From Owenia fusiformis (Eukaryota; Annelida; Polychaeta; Sabellida; Oweniidae), in NCBI GenBank assembly GCA_903813345.2, contig CAIIXF020000001.1:42999366-43059365 (forward strand): a stretch of DNA of 60,000 nt, written 5' to 3'. Made by a program: the position numbers and the translations under genes. Positions 1 to 11,499 of the stretch are shown piece by piece (within the stretch, counting starts at the first letter, position 1; every line of letters begins with the position of its first letter). The notes beneath the pieces were generated by a model that saw only the letters and a list, made by a program, of their open reading frames with translations, was not told the DNA's origin and searched no databases.

Positions 1-964
1 TATGATGTCATTAGGTACAATCCTTTATATGGAAGAAGATGTGCATTGTTTGATAGATAATAGATACAGGACAATAGATAATTGCAATTTTCACAAAAAA
101 AACATGCTCTTATCATGATGGCATTTGTTTTCATATAGAAATAGATTCAAACCCATTAATGTCATCCTGAATATATTAGATTTCTATCACAATCTATGAT
201 TAGATGCAATAATATTATGTAAAAACATCTCTAAACTAAACTATCACAGAGCCTTTTCATTGGTTGTTTGGGCTAGTGATTATTTCAAATGTTGCTCATT
301 GTGCCTTTTTACACATTTTAAAACAATTTTTGTTAAAAAATTTAGTTAAAAGATTTGTGATGCATTTTTTTGTCACTCTGAGTTTCAAGGTCATTTGTGA
401 GGTGATGAGAAGCTCGTCACTCAAGGTAGTCAAGAGGTTAATTTGCCTTCCCCTTTAATAAAATATTGATTCCTGCATCCAGTAAAAGACAGATATATAG
501 ATGTACTGTTTTGATGTCCCAAAATGTAGATTTCAAATCAACTAAAAACTCCTCAATTTTTTCATACTCTCTCTTCTTAAACAAAACAATTTACTTTTGT
601 GGGTGAATATAACTATATTGACCAGAATCAGATCCCTCATACAACATACAAGTAAATCTTGATGACATTCAAAGTAGGTAAATTATCTTCATTTACAAGT
701 GCACTACTTGATGATACTCCTCTCTATTCAAATGTTACATTAAGACCATTACTCACTCTATTGATTGAATTTATGAATGTTATATTGATATACTTGTGAT
801 TATGTTACAGTGCATTAGACTCCCTCACAAATTACATAAGATTATCCTGCTAAGCATACACTATTCTCATTACCAATCAATAAGACTAAATTATTAGGCT
901 ATAATGGCATGATGCACGTTAGATTTCTCTTGTATTAAGACATTTTGCTGGTATTTTGGCATCC
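1..964. other. AT-rich sequence, no gene seen
   Basis: No reading frame here resembles a known protein and I see no convincing exon flanked by splice sites. The sequence is simple AT-rich intergenic DNA. Confidence 0.5.
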
Positions 965-1305
965 CCAGGCCCCTATATCATGTACATGGTACAATCTGAG
1001 AACCCAGGCTCCTTTATGGTATAATCTGAGAACCTGGGCAACTATATGGTACAATCTGAGAACCCAAGCCCCTATATGGTACAATCTGAGAACCCAGGCC
1101 CCTTTATGGTACAATCTAAGAACCTGGGCCACTATATGGTACAATCTGAGAACTCAGGCCCCTATACCCCTATATGGTACAATCTGAGAGCCCAGGCCCC
1201 TTTATGGTACAATTTGAGAACCCATGCCCCTTTATGGTACAATCTGAGAACCCAAGCCCCTATATGGTACAATCTGAGAACCCAGGCCCCTTTATGGTAC
1301 AATCT
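965..1305. repeat. Minisatellite, about 31-bp unit
   Basis: About 11 head-to-tail copies of a unit containing TATGGTACAATCTGAGAACC followed by CAGGCCCC and TTTA or CTATA. Copies differ by a few substitutions. The open frames across it on both strands are artefacts of the repeat period and not genes. Confidence 0.9.
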
Positions 1306-3339
1306 ATTGCCATTAGGCCTAAATCATCTAGATGTTGCGTTCAAACTACTCAACATCCACCTACCTACAATCAATTCCTTACCTTATATGGATTTTGATA
1401 ATTTGCTGCATGGAAAACTTATGTTCAAGTCATTTGCTCAATAATCATGTCTAATCTGACATTAATATGATATATGACTAGTCCTCTTAACTGTTGTTGA
1501 CACCCCATACTACATTAAAAATGGGTACCGTAAGTGAAATGCCTTAGGGTATACCTTTGAAAAGTGCCGTATCAAAATGGATGTACCACTGACTAATAAA
1601 GGTGCTCAACCTGAGTATTTTTCTGACTTGAGATAATAATAGGAGTTATTGATGGTCCACATAGAAACATTGAATCATCATTTCTGATGTGACATCTAAA
1701 TTATCAACTAATATGGGTGTTCAACCGTAGCCATAACTGTATCTATTTTACATATAAACATGTATATTTAAGAAGAGGAGGGAATACCCCAGTGTCCAGA
1801 GATGCCCATAACTTCAATGGAAATTTAAAGATTCGTCACTGATTGGTCAAACGGCATAGGAGCTAACAAAAAACAAAAAAAGAGCTCTAGGTGATTCTGA
1901 GGTCATCTTTTTAACTCTGGGGTTTCCCTCCTCCTATATCAAATTATAGTGTATTCTCAATCATGAACTCATTACTATCATGATGTCATTCATTATTATT
2001 GTATGGGTCTACTGTTGAGGTTACATAACACATAAATAGAAAAATAGAAAAAAATAATAGTGCCCTCATCTTTTTCAAGAATCATCATTAATTATGTTAC
2101 ACAAGCAATCAAATTATTGCAACTTAAATAGCTATTTTTTTATATTACAATTGAGGACAACATATGATGTACATCTCACTATCAGTGATAATGTAGAAAT
2201 CATTAGCGTTATAATTACACAATAACTTATTGATTCCCAAATGCCAATAGTTAATCATTGTCATAATATTACAAAACAGAGTCGAGACATACCTCAGCCA
2301 AAGAATCAAGAATGTATATTCGGGGGCTCATAAAGGCTTACAGTTAGATTATCAACATTTTTTTTAATTTTTACTATTGAGACTAAATATCAAAGTCATT
2401 TTATGAAATTATCATACCTTTTGTTCGCTTGGCTCTATCAATCAGTTAATCCATATAGAAATTGTTCCTAATCCTTGAAAAATGGAATTCGCTTGGATAT
2501 CTTTATTATGAGTCATATTTTCTTATTGTTTGGTCATCCATCATTGACATCTGTTTTCTACATGTTGCCATTGGTTGTTAACTCTTCCTATACATGAAAA
2601 ATACAAAAATAAATCTATATTTTGGTAAATCGTATACAAAATATGCTTGCGATACTTCTGTTGTTCGCTCGCCTATAATGTTATGATCCTGTTTCACATC
2701 CAAATAATATTGATGACATCAAAGGCTGCCTCTAACGTCATACGGTAATGTCTAGCGATGCTCCCATAATTAGACGGCAAAGTGTATAGAGAATTGAAAT
2801 GAAGCACTAACCAGAGGAACATTCAGTTTAGCTAGAGTCGACTTTCACTGCTGATATTGGCCTTAACTCAAGCTGCTTGTACCAGCAACTGCTTTGTGCC
2901 TCAGAGAAAATCAATATAGTCTTTGAATAAATTATGTTCTATGGAGTCCTCCTATAGTTAATATGTGTCTTTCATGAATTCCTCAAAGATGTATGGTGCA
3001 ATAAATGTTAAAGGAAATAAGTATGATAGATGACTATGATAATGAGGGAGAGTTTTAAATGTTAATATATTGCTACAAAGGTTCTCCTTCAGGATACAAA
3101 ACTGATCATACATGTACAATTTAGGATTATAGAAAAAATTCTAATTGTGATCCAAGTGTGCAATCAAATTTTTCTTCAATTAAGAATTGAGCCACAGGGA
3201 GTAAGTCATCCTCCCTCTAATATTCACTATCATCTAAATATAGGCTACAGAATATAAGAGGGAGGGGTGACTTACTCCCATTGATTTGAGCTCCCAAAAT
3301 TAAGGAAGGAAAATTAAAATATCCAATGTTGCAACTTAG
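1306..3339. other. Intergenic, no supported gene
   Basis: AT-rich DNA with no supported gene. A very short minus-strand stretch near 2290-2335 could read as a small exon ending in a GTATGT donor, but it is too short to support. Confidence 0.4.
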
Positions 3340-3700
3340 TTCAAAGGACATTCCTTGCCAAAACATTTCTCTCCTGATATGGTACATGTAGCTATCTATA
3401 ATAATCATATATACACTTTCTAATTAGCAAAATAAAGGAAAATCATTTAATGTGGTCTATATTGATCATTTAAAGATGTAGTGCTCAATTCCAGTAAGCT
3501 GCCATCTTTTAAGATTTTATACTTAAAGGAATATTCCTTGCCAAACCATCTCTCTCCTCATATGGTAGCTATAACCATATACATGCTTGCCATGTTTAGC
3601 AAAACACGCAAAAATGTTTTGATATGGTCAAATTTGATCACTTAGAAATGTGATGCTCAATTCCAGTAAGCTGCCATCTTTTAAAATTTCACAAAGGAAG
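3340..3700. repeat. Two direct copies of a dispersed repeat
   Basis: Two diverged direct copies (about 3340-3520 and 3529-3690) share a front part around ATTCCTTGCCAAA and an end part around AATTCCAGTAAGCTGCCATC. The same family recurs inverted at 3900-4595 and as a fragment near 40850-40990. Confidence 0.7.
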
Positions 3701-3899
3701 TGACGTCATAGACTTTCAACTTTGCATATAGCATTAGGTGAGGAGCTATTAAGAATTACAAAACCAGCTAAATATTCTTTTTCAACTTTGTATCTTATTT
3801 AATCCTATTGAAAATCTCTTCTTTTATTCTAAGTTGACAAGCCCTGAAAATATTGAAGTGATTTTATGCTACTTTCCTATACTGTTATGGGCAAGGGTA

Positions 3900-4595
3900 T
3901 AGAAGTTGAGAGTTGATGACATCACTTCCTGCAAGAAATCTTAAAAGATGGCAGCTCACTGGAAATAAGCACTAGATTTTTAAATGATCAATATTGACCA
4001 TATTAAAACATTTTCCCATGTTTTGCTAAATATGGAAACTATATACTGTAAAACGGGTAATTTTGACACCGGGAAATTTTAGCGATTTTTCAATTTTAGG
4101 GGGTTTTAGCGTGGGAAATTTTAGCGAAATGAAGATTAATCTTTAAAAAATCAAATTAGCGAAATGCATTAGAAATTTTATCATTTATGGCAGAAGAATG
4201 AATAACGGACATGACAGAGCAATTATCAAAATGTAAGACTTCCAACGCACATGGTATTGGTCAAAACTACTGTAATCTCATGGTGGATAGCTATTTATCC
4301 TTCAGATATTGAAAGAAACATACGATTTAAAAATATTTACCTTTTTCAAATTACAAACCGGAAGTCGAGCACTGAACGAAAAGCTCCTTAAATACTAGTA
4401 ATCATGTAGTTTCCCGGGACTTTGCAAATTTTAGCGCCCGGTTTATTTTAGCAAATTGATTTTTTTTGCGAAACTATAGCGATCGCTAACAACCGCTAAC
4501 AATTACCCCTCGCTAACAATACCCGTTTTACAGTATATGATTATAGCTACCATATCAAGAGAGAAAGGGTTTGGCAAGGAATATTCCTTTAACTC
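3900..4595. repeat. Inverted copy of the 3340-3700 repeat, interrupted
   Basis: The reverse complement of the preceding repeat begins with the TGACATCACTTCC and AAAAGATGGCAGCT segments and resumes after 4535 with GGCAAGGAATATTCC. With the direct copies it can form a large foldback. It is split by the MITE at 4044-4535. Confidence 0.7.
4044..4535. mobile_element. MITE with 16-bp TIR TACTGTAAAACGGGTA
   Basis: A 492-bp element whose ends TACTGTAAAACGGGTA (4044-4059) and TACCCGTTTTACAGTA (4520-4535) are perfect inverted repeats. The interior is rich in TTTTAGCG and GCTAAAA motifs in opposite orientations. It has no coding capacity. The TA at its edges suggests a TA-target family, which is an inference. 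A related element with TACTGTAGATTGGGTT ends is at 16594-17102, and an unoccupied relative of the host repeat lies near 40920-40960. Confidence 0.8.
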
Positions 4596-4599
4596 CCAT

Positions 4600-5392
4600 G
4601 CAGTGTCTCAGAATAGACACTGCGGTGGGCGGATGGAAAAATCTGGTAAAAAGTCCCATTTTTTATCATACTAGTATATTGAATGTTTAATAACTTATTA
4701 AATATGTATTCTTTTACTATTATCGATCCTTATTTTGCCAAAATATTTCAAAAATCATGAAATATAAGAAATATCCGTGGAAAGATTTGGAGTTAAAATT
4801 TTGATGATAATGCTTCATAGCACGTGTGTTTATTACGCAACCCAACCAATCATTACATTACGTCATCAATATACGTTGGATGATATGGAGACATTCATTG
4901 TGACATTTGTTTTGGCTGATTCCTGACAATGGCCAAGCACTTTCACTTTCGTTATTAGAGCACTTTGACATTCAATTGAAAATCGAAAGTGCATTTAGAT
5001 ATTGATAAGATTTAGTATCAAAAGGAATCAAATTGATGATTATCCTAAAAAGTAGTTTTTAACGTTTTCTAAGGCCTGGATAGTTATGTACATCCTTTAA
5101 CATGATGGTTTTTAGAATATTACTTAAATTTATTGAACCCCGACTAGAAATTTTACAATAGTTCACGATGTTCCAGATAGAAATACTTCTAGCCAAGAAT
5201 TAGTTAAAGACTCGAGTAAAAGTAGCCGATTATTTAAAAAAGTATGTCTCTTACAGGTTTTAGTGGTAAAAAGATAATGTTTAGATATCGAACAGTAGTC
5301 TACACTAAGGAGGCTAGGGCTACTAAGTAAATTAGCTACTGTAATAGCCTAGGGGAGATCAGAATGTGCAACTTTGAAAGTTGGTAACCCTG
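4600..5392. other. Intergenic, nothing recognised
   Basis: No gene, RNA or clear repeat was recognised. The motif CAGTGTCTCAGAATAGACACTG at the left edge forms a short hairpin, and a related sequence occurs near 42400. Confidence 0.4.
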
Positions 5393-5396
5393 CTAT

Positions 5397-7254
5397 ACTC
5401 AAATTTTTTATTCTGGGAACCAGTTCATATGGTTAAAATAACGAAATGATGTGATGTAACCACATATCTACTTACCAGTTTGTTCTTTGTCATCCATCGG
5501 ACTAGGTTACATTGTGGAACGCAGCCAAACTTGACAATGAAGGCAACAACTTATCGATATTGATCTTAGCAGAATTTTGGGAAATTTAGATTGTCCATTT
5601 TGCAAGCTCACGTGACTGATCAGGTGACACATGTCTGATCATGCGACACTTGTCTGATCACATGACTAGTTACTGTATGGATCATGTGACTTATTGATGT
5701 GTCACCCAACCATGTCTTCAAAGAAAACAGTAGTAAATAATTTAGAAAATGTTTTGCCAGCATTTGCTACTGATTATAGAAGAGGACATGCCAAGATAGC
5801 AATGTCAAACATTGTAGGGAGGGCTGCTAAAGTCACTGGGTATTCCAAATCAGTTTTCTTCAAGTTATTACGTCAGGATACAGATGTGACATATCTTTCA
5901 TTGAAAATACATTGCAACGTATATTCACTACTGGGATTCCCAGGGGTAAAATATTTGTTAATTAAATATTCATTAATTATATTTCACCCCAGTTCCAAAC
6001 TGCCAAACAGATACACTGTATTGAAAGCAGGAGAACCATAAAAATATAATGTTAGGTTATTTATAATATAAACGCATTTATATACCCGACATAACTAAAT
6101 AATTACAATTATAAATAAACAATTTCGTTCAGTGCCCCGTGAATTCTACAAGCAACAAGATGGGGTACACACCCGGGTTCTCATCCCCGGACCACACGTT
6201 GGCATTTTACAAGACCATTTTGCATAATTTCATATTACCACTAGGCTATTTTCCTGCAATAGCTATATTGAACGTATTATGATTACTACAGGGCTATAAA
6301 GCTGTGTGTTGTATACTGGCCGCCCTCTGAATACTGGGGTACCCGAAATCAAATGTCTCCATTTAATTTATGTAGTCTGCAATCTCCTAGCATTTCGTTC
6401 AGTTCAATCGTGCCTAACAGGCCCAGTATTCAACGAACGAAACTGCTAAATTGTATTTTTAGTCTGCTTATTGATCTATTGATTCATAAAGACCTGAAAT
6501 GATGAATTCAAATAAGACCGCCGCCTAAATGAAAACACTACACATAAAGTGGTGAAAAACAACAAACTAAAGTTGAAAGATCGCAACGTTCACTACTTTG
6601 TTCAATTCCGGAAATCTCCAAAGGGCTACAAACGGGAAATTAGGCTTTGTATAAAAAACCTCCTACCTCATACCCACCTACCCGGGACATGATAGTCATC
6701 ATCCTCCAATCACATGGCTTCAAAATCCAGAATATCTTCTTTCTTTTTACCCCCTGCGATAAGCAGTTAGCATTTCCCCGATTAAGAACTCGCAATTTGA
6801 TGTGTATATGTCATCGGTGAATAATTAGATCACGTGATTCAGTTTAATCGGGCGCTTCCAAATTGGTTATAGCAGGGGGGAAGAAGGAGGTACGAATAGG
6901 AGGATGGCTTAGGAGGATGTACAGTCATTGAAAGGTTCAATTTTAAAGATTTTTATGTCTAAAATAGCTCTAATCATTAACATTTCTACAATTCCAGCTT
7001 TATTATATGACTAGACGAATGACAGATCCATAAATAAAGGCATATGGGTGTATTGTAATGTGTAATGACCCGAGGGCGCCCCAGGGGAACTAACGACCGC
7101 AAGCATAGGTCTCAGAATACTGCCTTCAGTGTCGTGTTTGGCTGAGTTCCACAATGTAACCTAGTCTGATAGATGACATAGAACATACTGGTAAGTAGGA
7201 TCACATCATTTCATTATTATATGAACCCAGGTTCCCAGAATAAAAAATTTGAGT
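5397..7254. mobile_element. TIR DNA transposon, about 1.86 kb
   Basis: The left end (5397-5530) and the reverse complement of the right end (7137-7254) match over about 120 bases, beginning ACTCAAATTTTTTATTCTGG and ending near the GCCAAAC motif. Inside the left arm are repeated TGATCA-with-GTGAC motifs (5617-5695), like subterminal binding sites. One short frame (5697-6041) lies inside. No full transposase is visible, so this is probably a non-autonomous or decayed copy. The target duplication is unclear. Confidence 0.8.
5697..6041 (+). CDS. Short ORF inside TIR transposon, possible HTH remnant
   Basis: I do not recognise this 114-residue frame with confidence. Its middle (RRGHAKIAMSNIVGRAAKVT followed by GYSKSVFFKLLR) has the look of a helix-turn-helix segment such as those at the N terminus of transposases. 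Translation after about residue 70 loses any pattern and ends within AT-rich DNA, so it may be one exon or a truncated gene. It starts just after the TGATCA repeats of the transposon, which fits a transposon-derived product. The assignment is inference from position and a weak motif. Confidence 0.3.
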   Translation: MCHPTMSSKKTVVNNLENVLPAFATDYRRGHAKIAMSNIVGRAAKVTGYSKSVFFKLLRQDTDVTYLSLKIHCNVYSLLGFPGVKYLLIKYSLIIFHPSSKLPNRYTVLKAGEP

Positions 7255-8857
7255 TTAGGAACAAATTTCTTCAACTCAACTAAGTTCAAAATAGATTCAT
7301 TAATATGAGTCAACAATTCTTTATATCATATGACAGCACTATTCTATACCAACAGCCTACGCAAACACAACATCGCAGAGTGTCAAAATAAAAAAAAATT
7401 GGTTGGAAAAAAATAATTTCTGTATAAATTATGAACTAAGCCTGAAACATAAAACCTACATACTTTACACATATGTTCTTGATAGCTTACTTGTCCATTG
7501 TATTACAAAATGTCTTACCTTTGATCATTGATAGCTTTATAAACACGCTTGTTTCTCGGTAAGATTAAATTTGCATCCCGTGATCTCAAAATGGCAACAA
7601 ATAAGATCATGCGCATTGGAAGAGTAAAATCCGAAAATACAAAAAAGCAAAGATTTGATTGGTCAGAAATATGATGACGTCATCTAAGATTTTCATAAAA
7701 AGCCCGCGAAACTTCCTCACTTCCTGTTTCACCTGGGTGTCATCACGAGCAGTCCGTGTTTGTGATCTCAACCCTAACCCAATGTTACAGCTTTTCTGCT
7801 GTTGCATTTGTGCATTCCCATTGCAATGGTGGGGTGTTGTTCCAGTCTGCTTTCACCAAACCGGGGAATGCTTCACTTCAACAAAAAAGCAGGCCATTAC
7901 GCCCAGAATTCATACCTGAAAGCCAACTGTTTGGATTGTGTTAAAATTTACATAGTTGGATGTTAGGGTTCGCCCCTGGGTCACAGCATGTAAAGTTTTG
8001 ACATAGTTCTCATATAGCAACTTGGATTAAGGCATGATATACTAAGTTTCCAAATGATGCACAAATGCCTATATTTTGGAATGAGAATAATTAGGCTGTG
8101 CAAAAGTGGAACATATTTTGTTTTCAATTTTCTTTGCTGCTTCCCCTAGGCCTAATAGTCTATGAGGAAGACTGACCTTAGCTTGTGCACCATGTAAGCA
8201 TGGACTTCTAATCATTTGAAGTCCATGATGTAGGGTAGGCCATTAGACTATATCCTATTTAGTCTGAATTATATTCAGACTATAAGGCACCTATGTTAAA
8301 ATTTGGTAATTATAAATATTTGTTTACATAGGAAGTGCTATTCAAAATGGCCGATTGGGTAAAATTCATTTGCACAATTTGTTACTTCAACTAGCTTTAT
8401 TTCCACTTGACAATATGCTGTGTTACATTTTATTGCATTTAATTGTACCTTACTATTTAATTGAAATTTTGTAATGTTTATTTTATTGAGGAAATGGTTC
8501 CTCTAATTGATAATTTTGTGCAAAAAATTTCACTGCAATTTCCACAGGAAAGTAGTACATCATAACAGACTGACTTCTAGTCAGTCTGTTGGATACATAC
8601 TAGGTAGGCCATGGGCTCCAGGGTACATGGGTAGGCCAATGGGTCATTTACTACTTGTATCGAAATTGTCTAAAGTCATTTCAATGTCACATGTAAGTAT
8701 AGTGTCTAGGTTCTGACCGTGATAATCTTCGGTTGCAAGCCAAAACTCGTTATGAAACCGATGTAGGGGTCACTGCAAGCAAGGTCGCGGTCTCATGATT
8801 GACCTATTTCTATTTTACCTCCTATTTTGGAGAGCTAAATCAAAATTTTGGAGTCGG
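7255..8857. other. Probable 5' flank of HAUS3, no coding exon identified
   Basis: Short frames at 7607-7944 and 8507-8716 show no recognisable domain. The only notable content is the promoter-like cluster near 7650-7745. Because an acceptor-like TATAG lies nine bases before the HAUS3 start codon, a non-coding HAUS3 first exon may lie in this stretch, but its position is not resolved. Confidence 0.35.
7650..7745 (+). promoter_or_regulatory. Candidate promoter: CCAAT box, CRE, ETS-like sites
   Basis: Within 80 bases lie an inverted CCAAT box (GATTGGTCAG, about 7657), a full palindromic CRE (TGACGTCA, 7675-7682) and an ETS-like ACTTCCTGTTTC. This grouping is typical of TATA-less housekeeping promoters. 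HAUS3 is the nearest downstream gene on this strand, 3.6 kb away, so it would need an upstream non-coding exon. A bidirectional promoter serving a gene to the left is the alternative. Confidence 0.3.
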
Positions 8858-9256
8858 GGCAATCTGCGCGAGATTCGGTTTTTACTTGGTTCGGTTTTTC
8901 ATTAAAGGAAGTACTTCATTCCCATGATTCAAAGTGCTTTTCTGCCATCGGTTCGGTTTAAGTTTGTACAACATACATCTACAAATCCGGGGCAGGTTGA
9001 TATTATGTCATTACATTTGTTTTGGGTGCTTACTTTTTGTTTTGACAATAAACAAAAAAAATCCCGCACTATATGGTGCATCATGGGTAGGGACTGCTGT
9101 GAAAAAATGAACGTAAGTGACATCTATCTCAAATTAAATGTTCCTATAAGTTATTAATTGCGCATGCGTTATAATAATTTGAACCAATTAAATTGCTGGA
9201 TTTATTGCGCATTCGCTAGAAACCGAACCAAAAAATGGAATCTCGCGCAGATTGCC
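8858..9256. mobile_element. TIR element with GGCAATCTGCGCGAGATTC ends
   Basis: A 399-bp element with inverted ends GGCAATCTGCGCGAGATTC (8858-8876) and its complement at 9238-9256. The similarity extends inward to the TTGGTTCGG motif, about 38 bases. A short ATG frame in the middle ends at a GTAAGT motif. It has no recognised protein. A shortened relative lies at 9749-10050. Confidence 0.75.
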
Positions 9257-9748
9257 TCTAGTGAAATTTTGAAAATATTTTGGAAAATCTTGAGAAATTA
9301 TTGTCAAATTTGACCGATTCCTGGACAATGTACGTATATATATAGACACATATAGAAGTATTACACAGTTAATAATATTTTTTAGAATTTATCAAGCTAA
9401 TAAACGTTTTAGTTCATTTAAAGTTTCAAAAAGAGTTTGCCCGCCCAATTTTAATTTTTATGTGGGTGATAATTTGCACAGGCGATCTATCGATAGATTT
9501 TCAGGTTGTTGTTTTGAGGTGGTTGTTTTGCATAACGGCAATTTTCCACTGTGTTCTTTGTTTTTCTTACTTGCTGCTTGTACTTATATATCACTTGGTT
9601 CCAAATTACCTTCTTCCAAGGCCACTATATCGTGGCTTTCGTCCACAGATAAATCACTGCATGTTTTTACTCTGCCTGATGTGAGTCATGTCCCTGTATT
9701 GGGTCATGTTGTTATCATAAAATTTGAAATCAAATGTTTTGAGTCGGG

Positions 9749-10050
9749 GCGATCTGAGCAAAATTCAGTATTTACTTGGTTCGGTTTTTCAGTAAGTACT
9801 TCATTCCCATCAAAGTGCTTTTCTGCCATCGGTTCAGTTTAAGTTTGTACAACACACGTCTATAAATCGGGGGGAGGTTGATGTTATGTCATTACATTTG
9901 TTTTGGGTTACACTTTTTGTTTTGGCACTAAACAAAAATATTCCCGCACTATAATGGTGCGTCATGGGTAGGGACTGCTGTGAAATAATGAATGTAAGTG
10001 ACATCTATCTCAAATCAAATGCTCTTACAAGATTATACAGATTGCCTCTT
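9749..10050. mobile_element. Internally deleted relative of the 8858 element
   Basis: It repeats about 270 bases of the 8858-9256 element in the same orientation with scattered changes. The stretch equivalent to 9140-9230 is missing and a degenerate right end (CAGATTGCCTC) remains. The ATG frame and its GTAAGT motif are retained. Confidence 0.7.
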
Positions 10051-10394
10051 GTGAATGTTCGCCGTTTATCCCCATCACAATTTGAATTGCGAGTTTTGGT
10101 CTTATTTCCTCACCAAAAATTCCAAAACACATGAAGTGATCAATGTAATAGTTCACATCTTCTGGATCGCTAACTTAGAATTTACAGCCAGTTACTAACT
10201 GAGTAATGTCAGACGTTAACAACATTTCGTCCAGTTTTCGAATATCGCCATTTTTCTTGGAGCCGTTTGTTTAAATCTTAGATGAAATCCTGACTTAATC
10301 ATGCAATATCTCATCAAGGAGCCCAGCCAGTTCCATTTTAATTCGCGAGTAAAAAATTCAGATACTGTTAGCGGGAGTGCTCACTTTTCAACAA

Positions 10395-11225
10395 TGTGTT
10401 TTTTGAATAAATAAAAGCTATTTGTTTATCTTGTTCCAACACCATCCTCTTCGTTCCTGGTCTTGGAGGGGATCCATTGAAACACACGTTATTTTTCAAA
10501 AGTTGAAATTTAACAGCGTTAGGTACGCATATATTTCTTACCTCTATCGACTCTTAACACCAAAAGAAATGTTCTCCCAAAGCCAGAAAAGACGCGGCTG
10601 TCTCAAATTGCAGTAATATACACTTCAATTTACGAGTTGACCAGTATTCAGCTTATTTCAAAATGTCTGCCATGAACATTTCATCCAGTGCCTACATTTC
10701 AATCTCTTTTTTCCCGGGAACATTATCCTTCAAACTTGAGAAATTATTTCGCTCAATTAATACAGAATCAAGTCAACCAACATTGATAAATCGTGAGTAA
10801 CGATGTATTTGAATGATTTCACCGGAAATTGCTGTTGTATTTGACGTGTTGTTAGGTAAAATGCAAGGAAATTCCCTCGGCTGATCGGTGTCAGCCAACG
10901 CTGAATGTTTTCTTCATTTATATATTACTACGCGTTGTGTAAGTTAAAGTAGTCTGAAAGTGACGTCAACAAATTCATGGATGACATTTTGGAAAACTGG
11001 TCAATTTGAAGTTTGAAGTGTATATAACTGCGATTTGAGACAGCCGCAACTTTTCTGCCTTTAGAAGAATGTTTCTTGTGATGTTAAGAATCGATAGAGG
11101 TAAGAAATTTGTGCGTAGCTATCGCCGATAAATTTCAACTTTTGAAAAAGAATGTGTGCTTGAATGGATCCCCCCCAAGACTAGAACGTAGAGATAGTTT
11201 TGGAACGAGATAAGCTATTTGTAAC
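10395..11225. repeat. Large inverted repeat upstream of HAUS3
   Basis: The left arm (about 10400-10690) and right arm (about 10960-11225) are diverged reverse complements. Shared segments include CTTACCTCTATCGA against TCGATAGAGGTAAG and GGCTGTCTCAAAT against ATTTGAGACAGCC. About 270 bases separate the arms. It ends roughly 100 bases before the HAUS3 start codon and looks like a foldback transposable element. Confidence 0.75.
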
Positions 11226-11323
11226 TTGTTACTATGATCATAAGAATGTAACTCTTTGATTTGTAATGTGTACATTATACATATATTTTAGATATTGAAT
11301 ATACTAGTATATAGAAAATCATC

Positions 11324-11499
11324 ATGAGTGGGTCACGCTTCGTTGAAATGCTACGCCAGATTAACTATCCAGGCGTGGACAAGCTGGACAGTAAGAGTTT
11401 TGATTGGCTGTTTGAATATGATGAGACTCTACCCTTCCTGGAATGGACGTGTGACAACCTCCAATCAGCAAATGTTTTAAGCAGCAGAGAAATAGAAGA
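11324..11499 (+). CDS. HAUS3: HAUS3 exon 1 (residues 1-58)
   Basis: Begins ATGAGTGGG after ATCATC and encodes the conserved N-terminal FVEMLRQINYPG and FDWLFEYDE segments. It ends at a GTAAGT donor in phase 2. A 38-bp minisatellite begins a few bases after the donor. Confidence 0.93.

Noticed and set aside
945-1444. Overlapping frames on both strands at the 31-bp minisatellite
   Set aside because: Products of the repeat period, with no homology or start context.
2285-2340. Minus-strand exon-like stretch PRIYILDSLAE ending at GTATGT
   Set aside because: It vaguely resembles a Ulp1-type protease motif, but it is about 15 residues with no good acceptor or partner exon.
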